Source of the DNA: Treponema sp. C6A8
Lineage (GTDB): Bacteria; Spirochaetota; Spirochaetia; Treponematales; Treponemataceae
Reading direction: 5' to 3'
Assembly: GCF_000619925.1 (NCBI RefSeq)
Contig: NZ_JHVB01000006.1
Location: 124,001 to 188,000 of the forward strand
DNA length: 64,000 nucleotides
A program made the position numbers and the translations under genes. Positions 32,594-40,675 of this stretch are shown piece by piece. The notes below the pieces were generated by a model. It saw nothing but the letters and a program-made list of their open reading frames with translations, ran no database searches and had not been told where the DNA came from. Numbering within the stretch: the stretch's first letter is position 1; each line of letters starts with the position of its first letter.

Positions 32594-33100
32594 ATGTATG
32601 AAAATAAAATCACTATACGACCAAAATTAAAAAGCTTCACAAACATTTTTTACATTTGTTTCGGAATAATGACTCTTGTGGTATTTTTTTGCCTTTTGAT
32701 ACAATTTTTTCTTGCATACAAAAAACAACCGGCCATGCTAGATTTACCTATTTTAATCATCGGTTTCTGTTTTTACTTTTTAGGTTTTGTTGTCGGCGGC
32801 GGTTTTTTATTTGCTCCTTTGGGGAAGAAAATCACAATTTGTGGAAATGATATTGATTACCAGAATTTCTTTTTCTTCCATCATAAAATCAAAACTACGG
32901 CGGATACAAAAATCAAAATGGGTGAGTGTTATCCAACCTGGGGCGGGCACCCAGAATTAATATGGAAGATTTCAAATCATCGTGGCAAAGAAAAAATCAA
33001 GATTCATGCTGATTATTTTGATTACAAAAAGGTGAACGAAGAATTTGAAAAACTTACAGGATATAAAATCGAATATTCCCGGGCGAATATAAAGTTTTAG
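32594..33100 (+). CDS. Membrane protein with C-terminal soluble domain
   Basis: 168 aa from the ATG at 32594 (GAGG 8 nt upstream); an earlier in-frame ATG overlaps the preceding gene. Two helices (about 15-80) followed by a soluble half of beta-strand character containing CYPTWGGHPELIWKISNHRG. The architecture, two helices then a small beta domain, resembles PH-like or YcxB-like membrane proteins. Function unknown. Confidence 0.55.
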   Translation: MYENKITIRPKLKSFTNIFYICFGIMTLVVFFCLLIQFFLAYKKQPAMLDLPILIIGFCFYFLGFVVGGGFLFAPLGKKITICGNDIDYQNFFFFHHKIKTTADTKIKMGECYPTWGGHPELIWKISNHRGKEKIKIHADYFDYKKVNEEFEKLTGYKIEYSRANIKF

Positions 33101-33138
33101 AAAAGGAATGTCAGTGAGAAACTTTTGGAGAAAAGAAA

Positions 33139-33927
33139 ATGATGACTGGAGAATTAAAACAAAATCTGCGGGAACTTGCCCAAAAATATGAAACTTCCTC
33201 TTTTATGGATGCTGACCCAAGTCAGTTTATCCGCTGGTATTCCAGGGCAGAAGATATTGAGCCTGCGAGCTTTATTGCGGCTATGCTTTCCTTTGGCAGC
33301 AGGTCTCAGTTTATCCCCAAAATTCGAGGAATTTTTCAGCTTGCTGATAAATCTGGCGGAATGGAAAAATGGTTAAAATCGCGTGATTTTGAAAAAGAAT
33401 TTGACGAAAATTCACCGAATTTCGAAAAAAAATGCGAAAATTTGCCAAAATTCTACAGATTTTATTCATTTTCTGATATGAATTCGCTGTTTTTTGAACT
33501 TTCAGAAATTCTTGAAAAATACGGAAATTTTGGCGAATTTTTGCGAAAAAAATACGAAAATTTGCCGGAAAATGAAAAAAAGCCCGGAATTCTTGCAGAT
33601 TTGATATCAGAAGCTTTTCCTAAATCAAAAATTGTGCCAAAGGGAAAAACTTCCGCAAATAAACGAATTCACATGTTTTTACGTTGGATGGTCCGTCAGA
33701 ACTCGCCGGTAGACATAGGTCTCTGGTCCTGGTATCCGGCAAAAAATCTTTTGATCCCGCTTGATGTTCACGTTATGCAGGAAGGAGTAAAGCTGGGGCT
33801 TCTGCCGGAAAATGCAAGCGCCAACCGAAAAACAGCCCTTGCCCTCACATCACAAATGACAGAAGTTTTTCCTGAAGATCCGTCCCGCGCCGATTTCGCC
33901 CTTTTTGGACTTGGGGTTTCCCAGTGA
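33139..33927 (+). CDS. TIGR02757 family protein
   Basis: 262 aa. Matches TIGR02757/DUF2400 proteins: SRAEDIEPASFIAAMLSFGSR near residue 40, MFLRWMVRQNSPVDIGLW and the IPLDVHVMQEG block with conserved Asp and His, and the ending ADFALFGLGVSQ. The helical layout recalls helix-hairpin-helix DNA glycosylases, but activity is not established. GGAG ribosome site. Single gene. Confidence 0.85.
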   Translation: MMTGELKQNLRELAQKYETSSFMDADPSQFIRWYSRAEDIEPASFIAAMLSFGSRSQFIPKIRGIFQLADKSGGMEKWLKSRDFEKEFDENSPNFEKKCENLPKFYRFYSFSDMNSLFFELSEILEKYGNFGEFLRKKYENLPENEKKPGILADLISEAFPKSKIVPKGKTSANKRIHMFLRWMVRQNSPVDIGLWSWYPAKNLLIPLDVHVMQEGVKLGLLPENASANRKTALALTSQMTEVFPEDPSRADFALFGLGVSQ

Positions 33928-33934
33928 TTTGCTT

Positions 33935-34567
33935 TTATAAAAACTTAAAGAAGGTCTGCCAGAAAATCAGGGCAATAATAACAAGCGAAATAAGAATGCT
34001 GAAAAAGTAATCACGCTTGAGGACAGGAGTCTTGAAATATACCTTTTTTATTTTGCAGTAATTTTCCTTTGCAAAATTATAAAAGGCCTTCCATTCTTCA
34101 TCAGAAGCAAAATCGGATTTTGTAACAAAGAAAACGGAAATCTTATTTAGATATATATTTACAGTTTCATCAGAAAAATAAATTGAATAAAGCTTTTCCA
34201 CTGAAACAGTATTTTCTTCAACATCGTTTTTGAAAATGATTTTGTCCTCGTAAAAAGTCATTTCTGTTTCCGGGATGTTTTTTCCGTAGAGCGGATAAAC
34301 TCTTTTAGCCCATTGTACTGCGCGCTTTTCTTTATTGCTCATCAGATAAAATTTAAAGATTGAGAGAGCCAGGACTATTATTGAATTTCCTGCCAGCTGA
34401 AAGGCCTTCAAATAAATCATAACGCCTGTAGTAATTAAAAATGTCGTTGCCAGAATGGTAAATGTTATTACATCAAGAAAAACATTTATTCGTCTTGATG
34501 AGATAAAATCTCTGTGAAATCTTGCAAAATCTTCTTCTGAGATTTTTCGTTTTATGCTGAAACTCAT
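33935..34567 (-). CDS. YcxB-like membrane protein
   Basis: 210 aa from the ATG at 34567 (GGGGAG upstream). Two N-terminal helices, then a soluble domain with the YcxB-like pattern: an acidic TEMTFYEDKIIF strand, VSVEKLYSIYFSDETVNIYL, and a C-terminal DEEWKAFYNFAKEN helix, ending in an additional hydrophobic helix. Overlaps the upstream paralogue by the ATGA junction. Confidence 0.65.
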   Translation of the reverse strand: MSFSIKRKISEEDFARFHRDFISSRRINVFLDVITFTILATTFLITTGVMIYLKAFQLAGNSIIVLALSIFKFYLMSNKEKRAVQWAKRVYPLYGKNIPETEMTFYEDKIIFKNDVEENTVSVEKLYSIYFSDETVNIYLNKISVFFVTKSDFASDEEWKAFYNFAKENYCKIKKVYFKTPVLKRDYFFSILISLVIIALIFWQTFFKFL

Positions 34568-35103
34568 AAAGTCTCCCCTTGCTTTTCTATTTCGCTGCTG
34601 TTTGAATAATTCTCTTTTATAAAGCGCAGAACATTTTCCCATTCTGACTCGCTTTTGAAGCATCTTTTAAAAATGAGAATTGCCTTGTTGTGATAATAAA
34701 TGTAGGCAGCCTCCGGAGTAAAACGCAATTTTGTAATCTGATTTTTTGGAAGATTTACTTTTTCTGATGGAGAGCTGCATTTTACATAATCTTCAGAAAG
34801 TTCGATGAGAGAGTTTTCTGAATTATTAAAACTTTTGTATGTGTTTCTAATCGCCATTCTATAAAAAAAGGGCTTTAGAAAAACTAAGGCTGCAATAAAA
34901 GCAATTACATAAAGAAAAAGTGAAAAATATATGATTGCATCGAGGGGAAGAAAGATTTTTACACAAAAAACCGCTATAAAAATGGCAAAGGCCACCGTAC
35001 TTGTGATATAGACAGATTTTTTCGAATTAGGATATGATGCCCAGCAGAAATCCCTGTAGTCTTTCAGGGTGTAAGGCGGCGCGTCAAAAGTTATGGTGTC
35101 CAT
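34564..35103 (-). CDS. YcxB-like membrane protein
   Basis: 179 aa with the same layout as its downstream partner: a cytoplasmic N-terminus, two helices, then a soluble domain with NSLIELSEDYVKC, ITKLRFTPEAAYIYYHNKAI and a closing SEWENVLRFIKEN helix. Probably a tandem duplicate of the downstream gene, since both end in an almost identical 'E-W-x-x-x-x-x-F-x-K-E-N' helix. Function unknown. Confidence 0.65.
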   Translation of the reverse strand: MDTITFDAPPYTLKDYRDFCWASYPNSKKSVYITSTVAFAIFIAVFCVKIFLPLDAIIYFSLFLYVIAFIAALVFLKPFFYRMAIRNTYKSFNNSENSLIELSEDYVKCSSPSEKVNLPKNQITKLRFTPEAAYIYYHNKAILIFKRCFKSESEWENVLRFIKENYSNSSEIEKQGETL

Positions 35104-35147
35104 GGCTTTAAATTAGTTTATATGGGCGGCTGCTGTCAATTATTTAC

Positions 35148-35176
35148 TTGGGCTTTCACCATTTATGGTGCATAAT
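35148..35176 (+). promoter_or_regulatory. Possible leaderless promoter of the CmpB-like gene
   Basis: TTGGGC, 17-bp spacer, CATAAT ending 6 nt before the ATG at 35183. No Shine-Dalgarno sequence. Confidence 0.45.
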
Positions 35177-35182
35177 ATCTTT

Positions 35183-35902
35183 ATGAAGTTTTTTCTTGTA
35201 ATCACATTTTTGTTTTTTGCAGGCAGCCTGATTGGCTGGGGAATTGAGCTGATTTTCCGCCGCTTTTTTTCAGCAAACAATCCCGAGCGTAAGTGGATTA
35301 ATCCGGGCTTTTTGACAGGACCTTATCTTCCCCTTTACGGCTTCAGCCTTGTGATTCTATTTTTGCTTTCTTTTATCGACGTAAGTTTTATTCCAAATCC
35401 GCACCTGCAGAAGCTTGTATTGTTTGCCCTCATGGCTCTCTGCATCACGTTTTTTGAGTTTATCGCCGGAATGATTTTTATTGTCGGTATGAAAATCCGC
35501 CTTTGGGATTATTCAAAAAACTGGGGCAACATCAAGGGAATTGTCTGCCCGCTCTTTACCTTTTTCTGGTGGCTTTTGAGCGCCGTCTACTACTTTTTAA
35601 TTCACCCGAAAATCCTGGAATGGCTCTTCTGGTTTACGAATCACATCGAGTTCAGCTTTGTTGTCGGCTTCTTCTACGGCGTCCTTTGCGTCGACCTTAC
35701 ATATTCCCTGAGAATTATGACCCGAATCCGCCACTTTGCCCGCGAAAACAAAACCATCATTCACCTTGTCGAACTCCAGCAGCAAATCCGCCTGAAGAAC
35801 GAAGAAAACAAGGAAAAACTCCACTTCTGGCTGACAATGAAGTCCGAAGAATTGCCCCTTCCAGACCAGCTGAGAGAAATTATAGAAAGGATAAGGAAGT
35901 AA
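35183..35902 (+). CDS. Putative CmpB-type membrane permease (PF06541-like)
   Basis: 239 aa from 35183; an ATG at 35165 is in frame but overlaps the likely -10 box. About six helices. Family features: GWGIELIFRRFF, a NPGFLTGPYLPLYGFS loop, WDYSKNWGNIKGIVCPLF, and a long basic C-terminal cytoplasmic helix. The family is annotated as a putative ABC transporter permease, but no ATPase is nearby and its role is unknown. Confidence 0.78.
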   Translation: MKFFLVITFLFFAGSLIGWGIELIFRRFFSANNPERKWINPGFLTGPYLPLYGFSLVILFLLSFIDVSFIPNPHLQKLVLFALMALCITFFEFIAGMIFIVGMKIRLWDYSKNWGNIKGIVCPLFTFFWWLLSAVYYFLIHPKILEWLFWFTNHIEFSFVVGFFYGVLCVDLTYSLRIMTRIRHFARENKTIIHLVELQQQIRLKNEENKEKLHFWLTMKSEELPLPDQLREIIERIRK

Positions 35903-35938
35903 ATTTTTGTTAGCTTAATTATCTGAGCTTTTTTCCCC

Positions 35939-35967
35939 TTACCATTTACCAGCTTTTCGCGTATATT
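35939..35967 (+). promoter_or_regulatory. Leaderless promoter of the dehydrogenase gene
   Basis: TTACCA, 17-bp spacer, TATATT ending 6 nt before the ATG at 35974. Confidence 0.55.
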
Positions 35968-35973
35968 AGGCGT

Positions 35974-36933
35974 ATGAAAATTCTGGTAATTAACGATCGG
36001 TTTGAAGAGAAGCATTTTGAGGCTATAAAGAAGGCGGCAGCGGAAGCTGGGGCGGAAGTTCATTTTTTTAAGTCAGACAAGGATATTCCGCAGGCTGATT
36101 TTGATGCTGATATAATTTACGGATTTGCGCCGGAAGTTGTAAAGGTGAATAAAAATCTTAAGTGGCTCTGCGTGCCTTGGGCGGGGGTAGACTCGCTGAT
36201 GAAGCCTGGCTACTTTGCCAATGAAGACTGTCTTCTTACAAACGGTGCTGGCTCTTACGGCGTTTCAATTGCCGAGCATATGATTGCGGTTTCGCTGGTG
36301 CTGCTTCGACGTCTTAATGAATTTTTTGATGAAACTCGTTCTGGCTTCTGGGGCTCTATGCGTGACCAGAAATCGCTGAAGGATTGCAGAATTACTGTTC
36401 TTGGAACTGGTGATATTGGTACTACTTTTGCAAAGCGGGCGCGTGCTTTTGAGCCTGCAAGTCTTGTGGGAGTTTGCCGCAGCGGAAAGGCTCCTGACGG
36501 CATTTACGACAAGGTTCTTCCTGTAAGTCAGCTGGATGAAATCCTTCCGGAAACTGACCTTCTTGCAATGAGTCTTCCGGCCACTCCTGAAACTACAAAT
36601 ATTATTACCCGAAAGAGAATTGAACTTTTGCCAGACGGCGCCTACATCATAAACGTGGGCCGCGGCAATGCAATTGATGAGGAGGCTCTCGCCCAGCATC
36701 TTGAAAACGGACATCTTGGTGGGGCTGGTCTGGACGTTTTCCAGAAGGAACCGCTTCCAAAAGACAGTCCTCTCTGGAAAATCAAAAATCTTGTGATTAC
36801 ACCTCACATGGCAGGAAACCTTACAATTGCTTATACCAAAGACAAGAATGTTGATATGTTTATAGAAGATTTACGCAATTTTACCGCCGGTAAGCCTATG
36901 CGTTATCTTGTGGACAGAAAACTGGGCTATTAA
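35974..36933 (+). CDS. D-isomer-specific 2-hydroxyacid dehydrogenase
   Basis: 319 aa. NAD(P)-binding GTGDIG (about residues 144-149) inside the usual two-domain fold. Active-site triad regions: NVGRGNAIDEEAL (Arg), AGLDVFQKEPLP (Glu) and ITPHMAG (His). Family members interconvert 2-oxo acids and D-2-hydroxy acids such as glyoxylate/glycolate or hydroxypyruvate/glycerate. The substrate cannot be assigned. Single gene, apparently leaderless. Confidence 0.9.
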   Translation: MKILVINDRFEEKHFEAIKKAAAEAGAEVHFFKSDKDIPQADFDADIIYGFAPEVVKVNKNLKWLCVPWAGVDSLMKPGYFANEDCLLTNGAGSYGVSIAEHMIAVSLVLLRRLNEFFDETRSGFWGSMRDQKSLKDCRITVLGTGDIGTTFAKRARAFEPASLVGVCRSGKAPDGIYDKVLPVSQLDEILPETDLLAMSLPATPETTNIITRKRIELLPDGAYIINVGRGNAIDEEALAQHLENGHLGGAGLDVFQKEPLPKDSPLWKIKNLVITPHMAGNLTIAYTKDKNVDMFIEDLRNFTAGKPMRYLVDRKLGY

Positions 36934-37020
36934 GGGCTGCATCTGGCCCTTAAAATTGCATTTCATCGTTAAAAACATGCATCTCATCTGAATTTACTTC
37001 TCTCTTTATTTTGAATTTCG

Positions 37021-37026
37021 TAAAAT
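37021..37026 (+). promoter_or_regulatory. -10 box upstream of the small ORF/MATE unit
   Basis: TAAAAT, with TTCTCT 17 bp upstream as a poor -35. About 20 nt before the AAGGAGG ribosome site. Confidence 0.4.
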
Positions 37027-37060
37027 GCAGTCGAAATGAAAAATAAGGAGGATTATTTTC

Positions 37061-37204
37061 ATGGAAAAACAAGTAAATAACAAAACTAACCTTGTGGTGG
37101 CAGACTGCGTGAAAGCAGTAGAGTTTGCAATGTTTATGTCGTCGTTGATGTTCGGACATAAAATTCAGAGTGAGAAGTCGTGTCAAAAAGAGAGGAAAAA
37201 ATGA
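37061..37204 (+). CDS. 47-residue small ORF coupled to the MATE gene
   Basis: Begins MEKQVNNKTNLVVADCVK and ends SCQKERKK. A very strong ribosome site (AAGGAGG) lies 8 nt before its ATG, better than that of the pump gene. A middle segment (VEFAMFMSSLMFG) is hydrophobic or amphipathic; the C-terminus is basic. Its stop codon overlaps the MATE start as ATGA, the standard sign of translational coupling. It could be a leader peptide that controls pump expression, or a small membrane partner. No known family. Confidence 0.65.
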   Translation: MEKQVNNKTNLVVADCVKAVEFAMFMSSLMFGHKIQSEKSCQKERKK

Positions 37205-38568
37205 CAGAGTTATTCAAGAAATATAAAAACTATTTGAACAGACTGCTGATAATTGCAGTTCCTATGATTTTGAGCCAGTTAATCAACCAGGTTCAAATGC
37301 TGATTGACCGTATTTTTTTAGGTCAGGCAAACAGCCTTTACATGAGCGTTTTGGGTAACGCTACCTTCCCGATGTGGACTACCATGTCCTTCTGTTTTTC
37401 TATTGGAACAGGAGCTTCAATTCTGATTAGTCAGAACGTGGGCGCAGGAAACAAAGAAAAAGTTTCTGAATATGCGGGTTCACTTCTTAAATACAACAGT
37501 ATTATTCCATTCGCGCTATTTTTGTTCTGGGGATTTTTCTCTGAACCAGTATTCAAGCTGATGGGAGTTTCAGAAAATCTGATTCCGCTTTGCGTTGAAT
37601 ATGCCAGCTATTATTCGCCGGTTTTTATTCTGGTAGGAATTGGCTCTGTGATTACAATCTTCCAGACTTCAAATTACACTAAGCCGCTTGCGACTTACAG
37701 TTTAATCCGTTCTGTTTTGAATGTGATTTTTGACTGGGTTTTGATTTTTGGAAAATTCGGATTCCCGGCAATGGGAGTTAAGGGTGCGGCTCTGGGTACA
37801 ACCCTGGCTGAATTTATAGCGGCTCTTTACTTTGGCTATGCCTACTTGAAGAGTCCGCTCAGCACAAAGCCGTCATTTGCTGCAATTAAGACTGCAAAAT
37901 TAAAAAGCTATCTGCATTCGGCAAAGCTTGGAATAAACACTGCGCTTGAGGATTTTTTGTGGAATATAGGAAACCTTGTTCTTATTGTTATCCTCAATAC
38001 AATCAATGAACTTGCGGCAGGAATTTATTCAATCATTTTTGGAATTGAAGTTCTTGCGGTTGTAGCAGTAGGAAGCCTTGGCAGCGCAACTATGACGCTT
38101 ACTTCTGAGGCAACAGGAAAAAAGGATATCCGCCAGTTCAGGGGCGTTTGCACCTGCGCTTATGGTCTTTGCATTTTGATTGCACTTGGAATGATTTTTG
38201 CGGGCGCTTTATTCCCGCAGCAGATTTTACGCGTATTCACAAAGGATGAATCGATTGTTACAACCTCGGCAATTTTCCTTTTGATGATTGGCTTTAATCT
38301 CTTTTCAAAGTCTGGAAACATCATTGTTGGTAACTGTATCCGTGGAAGCGGCGACACAAGATGGATGTTCTTTACCCAGATTTTTGGAACGGTTTTTGTA
38401 ATCAGTATGGCCAGCCTTTTTGTATTTGGGCTTAAGCTTGGAATTGCGGGAGTTTTTCTTGCGGTAATGAGTGATGAAGGTGTAAGAGCTCTTATAAACT
38501 ACGTGCGTTACAGAAAAATCTGCGCTTCTTTTCAGGAGCCGGAATTAAAAAAAGCTGTATCTGCCTAG
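37201..38568 (+). CDS. MATE family efflux transporter
   Basis: 455 aa from the ATG at 37201; a GTG at 37180 is the alternative but lacks a good ribosome site and loses the ATGA coupling. Twelve helices in two halves. The N half has SQLINQVQMLIDRIFLGQ and the C half repeats the pattern. MATE proteins export cationic drugs and other compounds using Na+ or H+ gradients. Its translation probably depends on the small ORF upstream. Confidence 0.92.
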   Translation: MTELFKKYKNYLNRLLIIAVPMILSQLINQVQMLIDRIFLGQANSLYMSVLGNATFPMWTTMSFCFSIGTGASILISQNVGAGNKEKVSEYAGSLLKYNSIIPFALFLFWGFFSEPVFKLMGVSENLIPLCVEYASYYSPVFILVGIGSVITIFQTSNYTKPLATYSLIRSVLNVIFDWVLIFGKFGFPAMGVKGAALGTTLAEFIAALYFGYAYLKSPLSTKPSFAAIKTAKLKSYLHSAKLGINTALEDFLWNIGNLVLIVILNTINELAAGIYSIIFGIEVLAVVAVGSLGSATMTLTSEATGKKDIRQFRGVCTCAYGLCILIALGMIFAGALFPQQILRVFTKDESIVTTSAIFLLMIGFNLFSKSGNIIVGNCIRGSGDTRWMFFTQIFGTVFVISMASLFVFGLKLGIAGVFLAVMSDEGVRALINYVRYRKICASFQEPELKKAVSA

Positions 38569-38594
38569 CTGATTAAAAGTTCTAATTTTATAAA

Positions 38595-38624
38595 GTGACA
38601 TTTTATCTCTCTTCTATGGTCTAA
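38595..38624 (+). promoter_or_regulatory. ECF-type promoter 1 (LytTR/GH16 operon)
   Basis: GTGACAT (38595-38601), 18-nt spacer, TCTAA (38620-38624), matching the shared pattern GTRACAT-N18-TCTAA. Start codon 58 nt downstream. Its bases just before TCTAA differ slightly (TGG instead of GTG). Confidence 0.7.
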
Positions 38625-38682
38625 ATATGGACAAGATGACTTTTAAGATTGATAATTAAAGGATAAAAAAGAGAGAAAAAAA

Positions 38683-39753
38683 ATGTCACTTTATTTTGTT
38701 TTGCTAATAATTCAATATATCAGCATCGCACTTTCTATATTTTTATGCGCCTACATAAGCAGCAGATGGTCTAAACCAGCGCATGGATGGCTATTTTTTT
38801 ACTGTATTTCAACTTTAGTAAATAACGCCGGCTATCTTGCTCTTATGAATGCCCAGACAGAGCGGGAAGCCCTGCTTATCTGGCAGTTTACTTACATATG
38901 CAGAGCCTGGATTCCTTTTACACTTTTAAAATTCTGCCTTTATTTGTGTACAGGAAAACGCTATTTAAGAATAACTTCCTTGTTGGCTCATGTTCATGTA
39001 TTTGTTTACTTTATGGTTTTGACGATGAGCTTTAATCCGCTCTTTTATTCGTCTTACAACTTTGTGCAGGACGGAATTTTTCCGCATATTGAACTGACGC
39101 CGGGCATTATGCATTATTTTTATGATGCCATCTGCCTGGGTTATGTTTTTGTGGTTATCCGCCTTTTAATTCTTTCTATTATAAAAGAGAAGGATTGCTG
39201 CCGCCGACGCCAGTTTATTGCAGTCAGTATTGCGGTTTTTACGGTAATTCTGTCTTATATTGCAAAGCTTTGTGATCTGGTTCACGGCTATGATGAGTCG
39301 GTTATGGGCTTTACTCTGGGTGCATTTTTCCTGGAGATTGCTATTTTTGCATTTGGCATTCTTGATGTCAGGAATTTGTCTGAAGCGGTTGTCGTTACAG
39401 AAAATCCGGCTGAAGAAAAATCTTCGCCTGTAAAAATTGAAGCTTTTGGAGATTACGACAGGCGGATAAAGCTTCCGCTCAATGAAATTCTGTATTTTGA
39501 AGCAGATGCGGAACAGGTTTTCGCCTATACAAGGGAAGAAATTTACAATGTAAAGCTTCGCTTATATCAGGTGGAAGAAATTTCGCATCCGGCGGGAATT
39601 ATAAGGGTTTCTAAGTCGCATCTAATTAATGTGCAGAAAATAGAATCGGTACGGCCGGCATTAAACAGCCGTTTGTATGTAAAAATGCTTAATGGGGAAG
39701 AAGTTCTTGTAAGCAGAAAATACGCTCACGCATTAAAAGATGCAATTGCGTAA
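38683..39753 (+). CDS. Membrane-bound LytTR transcriptional regulator
   Basis: 356 aa. Seven hydrophobic helices (about 1-235) in the layout of the sensor region found in some 7TM histidine kinases, then a C-terminal LytTR DNA-binding domain (about 255-356: FGDYDRRIKLPLNEILYFEA, VSKSHLINVQKIESV, VSRKYAHALKDAI). A one-component regulator with an integral membrane sensor, so it acts on DNA next to the membrane. First gene of an operon with the GH16 lipoprotein 15 bp downstream. Confidence 0.82.
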   Translation: MSLYFVLLIIQYISIALSIFLCAYISSRWSKPAHGWLFFYCISTLVNNAGYLALMNAQTEREALLIWQFTYICRAWIPFTLLKFCLYLCTGKRYLRITSLLAHVHVFVYFMVLTMSFNPLFYSSYNFVQDGIFPHIELTPGIMHYFYDAICLGYVFVVIRLLILSIIKEKDCCRRRQFIAVSIAVFTVILSYIAKLCDLVHGYDESVMGFTLGAFFLEIAIFAFGILDVRNLSEAVVVTENPAEEKSSPVKIEAFGDYDRRIKLPLNEILYFEADAEQVFAYTREEIYNVKLRLYQVEEISHPAGIIRVSKSHLINVQKIESVRPALNSRLYVKMLNGEEVLVSRKYAHALKDAIA

Positions 39754-39768
39754 AGTTTGTGAGGAAAA

Positions 39769-40584
39769 ATGAAAAAGGAATTATTTTTGGCAGCATTGGT
39801 GATTGGCGGTGGATTTTTAACTTCCTGTGGAAATGAAGTTGAAAAGGATTTACGGCCGGACTATGTAAAGGAAAACATGTCTCTTGTCTGGGCTGATGAA
39901 TTTGACGACCAGGATGCCGAGCCAAATCCTGAATTCTGGGATTACAACACCGGTGGCGGCGGCTGGGGAAACGGTGAGCGTCAGTATTATACTAACGACC
40001 GGACAAACTCTTTCGTCAGTGACGGCACTTTAAAGATTGTTGCCCACAAAAACGAAAAGAATAAGTGGACCAGTGCCCGCCTTATTACTTCTTTTAAGAA
40101 GAACTTTACTTACGGTTATGTTGAATTCCGGGCAAAGCTGCCTGTAGAAAAAGGTTCCTGGCCGGCACTCTGGATGATGCCTCAGTTTACGACTTACGGT
40201 CAGTGGCCTCGCAGCGGTGAAATTGACGTAATGGAATATGCTACAAACTTCTGGGGCAAAAAGGCTTACGGAACTGTGCATTGTAAGGCTGGCTCCGGCG
40301 GAAATGCGGTGAACAGTGATTACCGCGAAATTGCTGACGTTCGTAAGTGGCACACTTACGCTGTTTTATGGACAGAAGATTCTATCAAGTGGTATTATGA
40401 CGGCGAATTTTTGACGGAATACAAAAATCCAAGGAATGAAGTTGATGCCTGGCAGGCATGGCCTTATGACCAGCCTTTCTACATTATTATGAATGTTGCT
40501 ATGGGCGGTACTCTTGGCGGCGATATTCCTGAAAAACAGAAGAGCTGCCAGATGGAAGTGGACTACGTGAGGCTTTACCAATAG
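39769..40584 (+). CDS. GH16 beta-glucanase lipoprotein
   Basis: 271 aa with a lipoprotein signal ending in LTSCG. GH16 jelly roll: WADEFDDQD, YYTNDRTNSFV, the catalytic GEIDVMEY (Glu151 nucleophile, Asp153, Glu156 acid/base), and the closing MEVDYVRLYQ. Resembles laminarinase/beta-1,3-glucanase members (GH16_3). It would cut beta-1,3 or mixed-linkage glucans at the cell surface. GAGGAAAA ribosome site; co-transcribed with the LytTR regulator. Confidence 0.93.
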   Translation: MKKELFLAALVIGGGFLTSCGNEVEKDLRPDYVKENMSLVWADEFDDQDAEPNPEFWDYNTGGGGWGNGERQYYTNDRTNSFVSDGTLKIVAHKNEKNKWTSARLITSFKKNFTYGYVEFRAKLPVEKGSWPALWMMPQFTTYGQWPRSGEIDVMEYATNFWGKKAYGTVHCKAGSGGNAVNSDYREIADVRKWHTYAVLWTEDSIKWYYDGEFLTEYKNPRNEVDAWQAWPYDQPFYIIMNVAMGGTLGGDIPEKQKSCQMEVDYVRLYQ

Positions 40585-40611
40585 ATTATCGGGTCAAGCC
40601 TGATAATGACA
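40583..40611. repeat. REP-like palindromic unit, copy 2
   Basis: Reverse orientation of copy 1: AGATTATCGGGTCAAGCC-TGATAATGACA. Begins at the GH16 stop codon. Confidence 0.78.
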
Positions 40612-40675
40612 CGCGGATTTAGGCAGAATAGTGACACGGTAAATTGAGTTAGGTAATAACAAAAGTGGAGTATTT

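Noticed and set aside
31207..33100. Integron cassette array
   Set aside because: The gaps between the small genes are mostly only 2-60 bp and contain no attC-like inverted repeats; no integrase is present.
37180..37200. GTG start of the MATE gene
   Set aside because: It lacks a ribosome site and would lose the ATGA coupling with the small ORF.
40631..40660. Fifth ECF-type promoter before DUF554
   Set aside because: GTGACAC is present at 40631, but no TCTAA follows at an 18-nt spacing.
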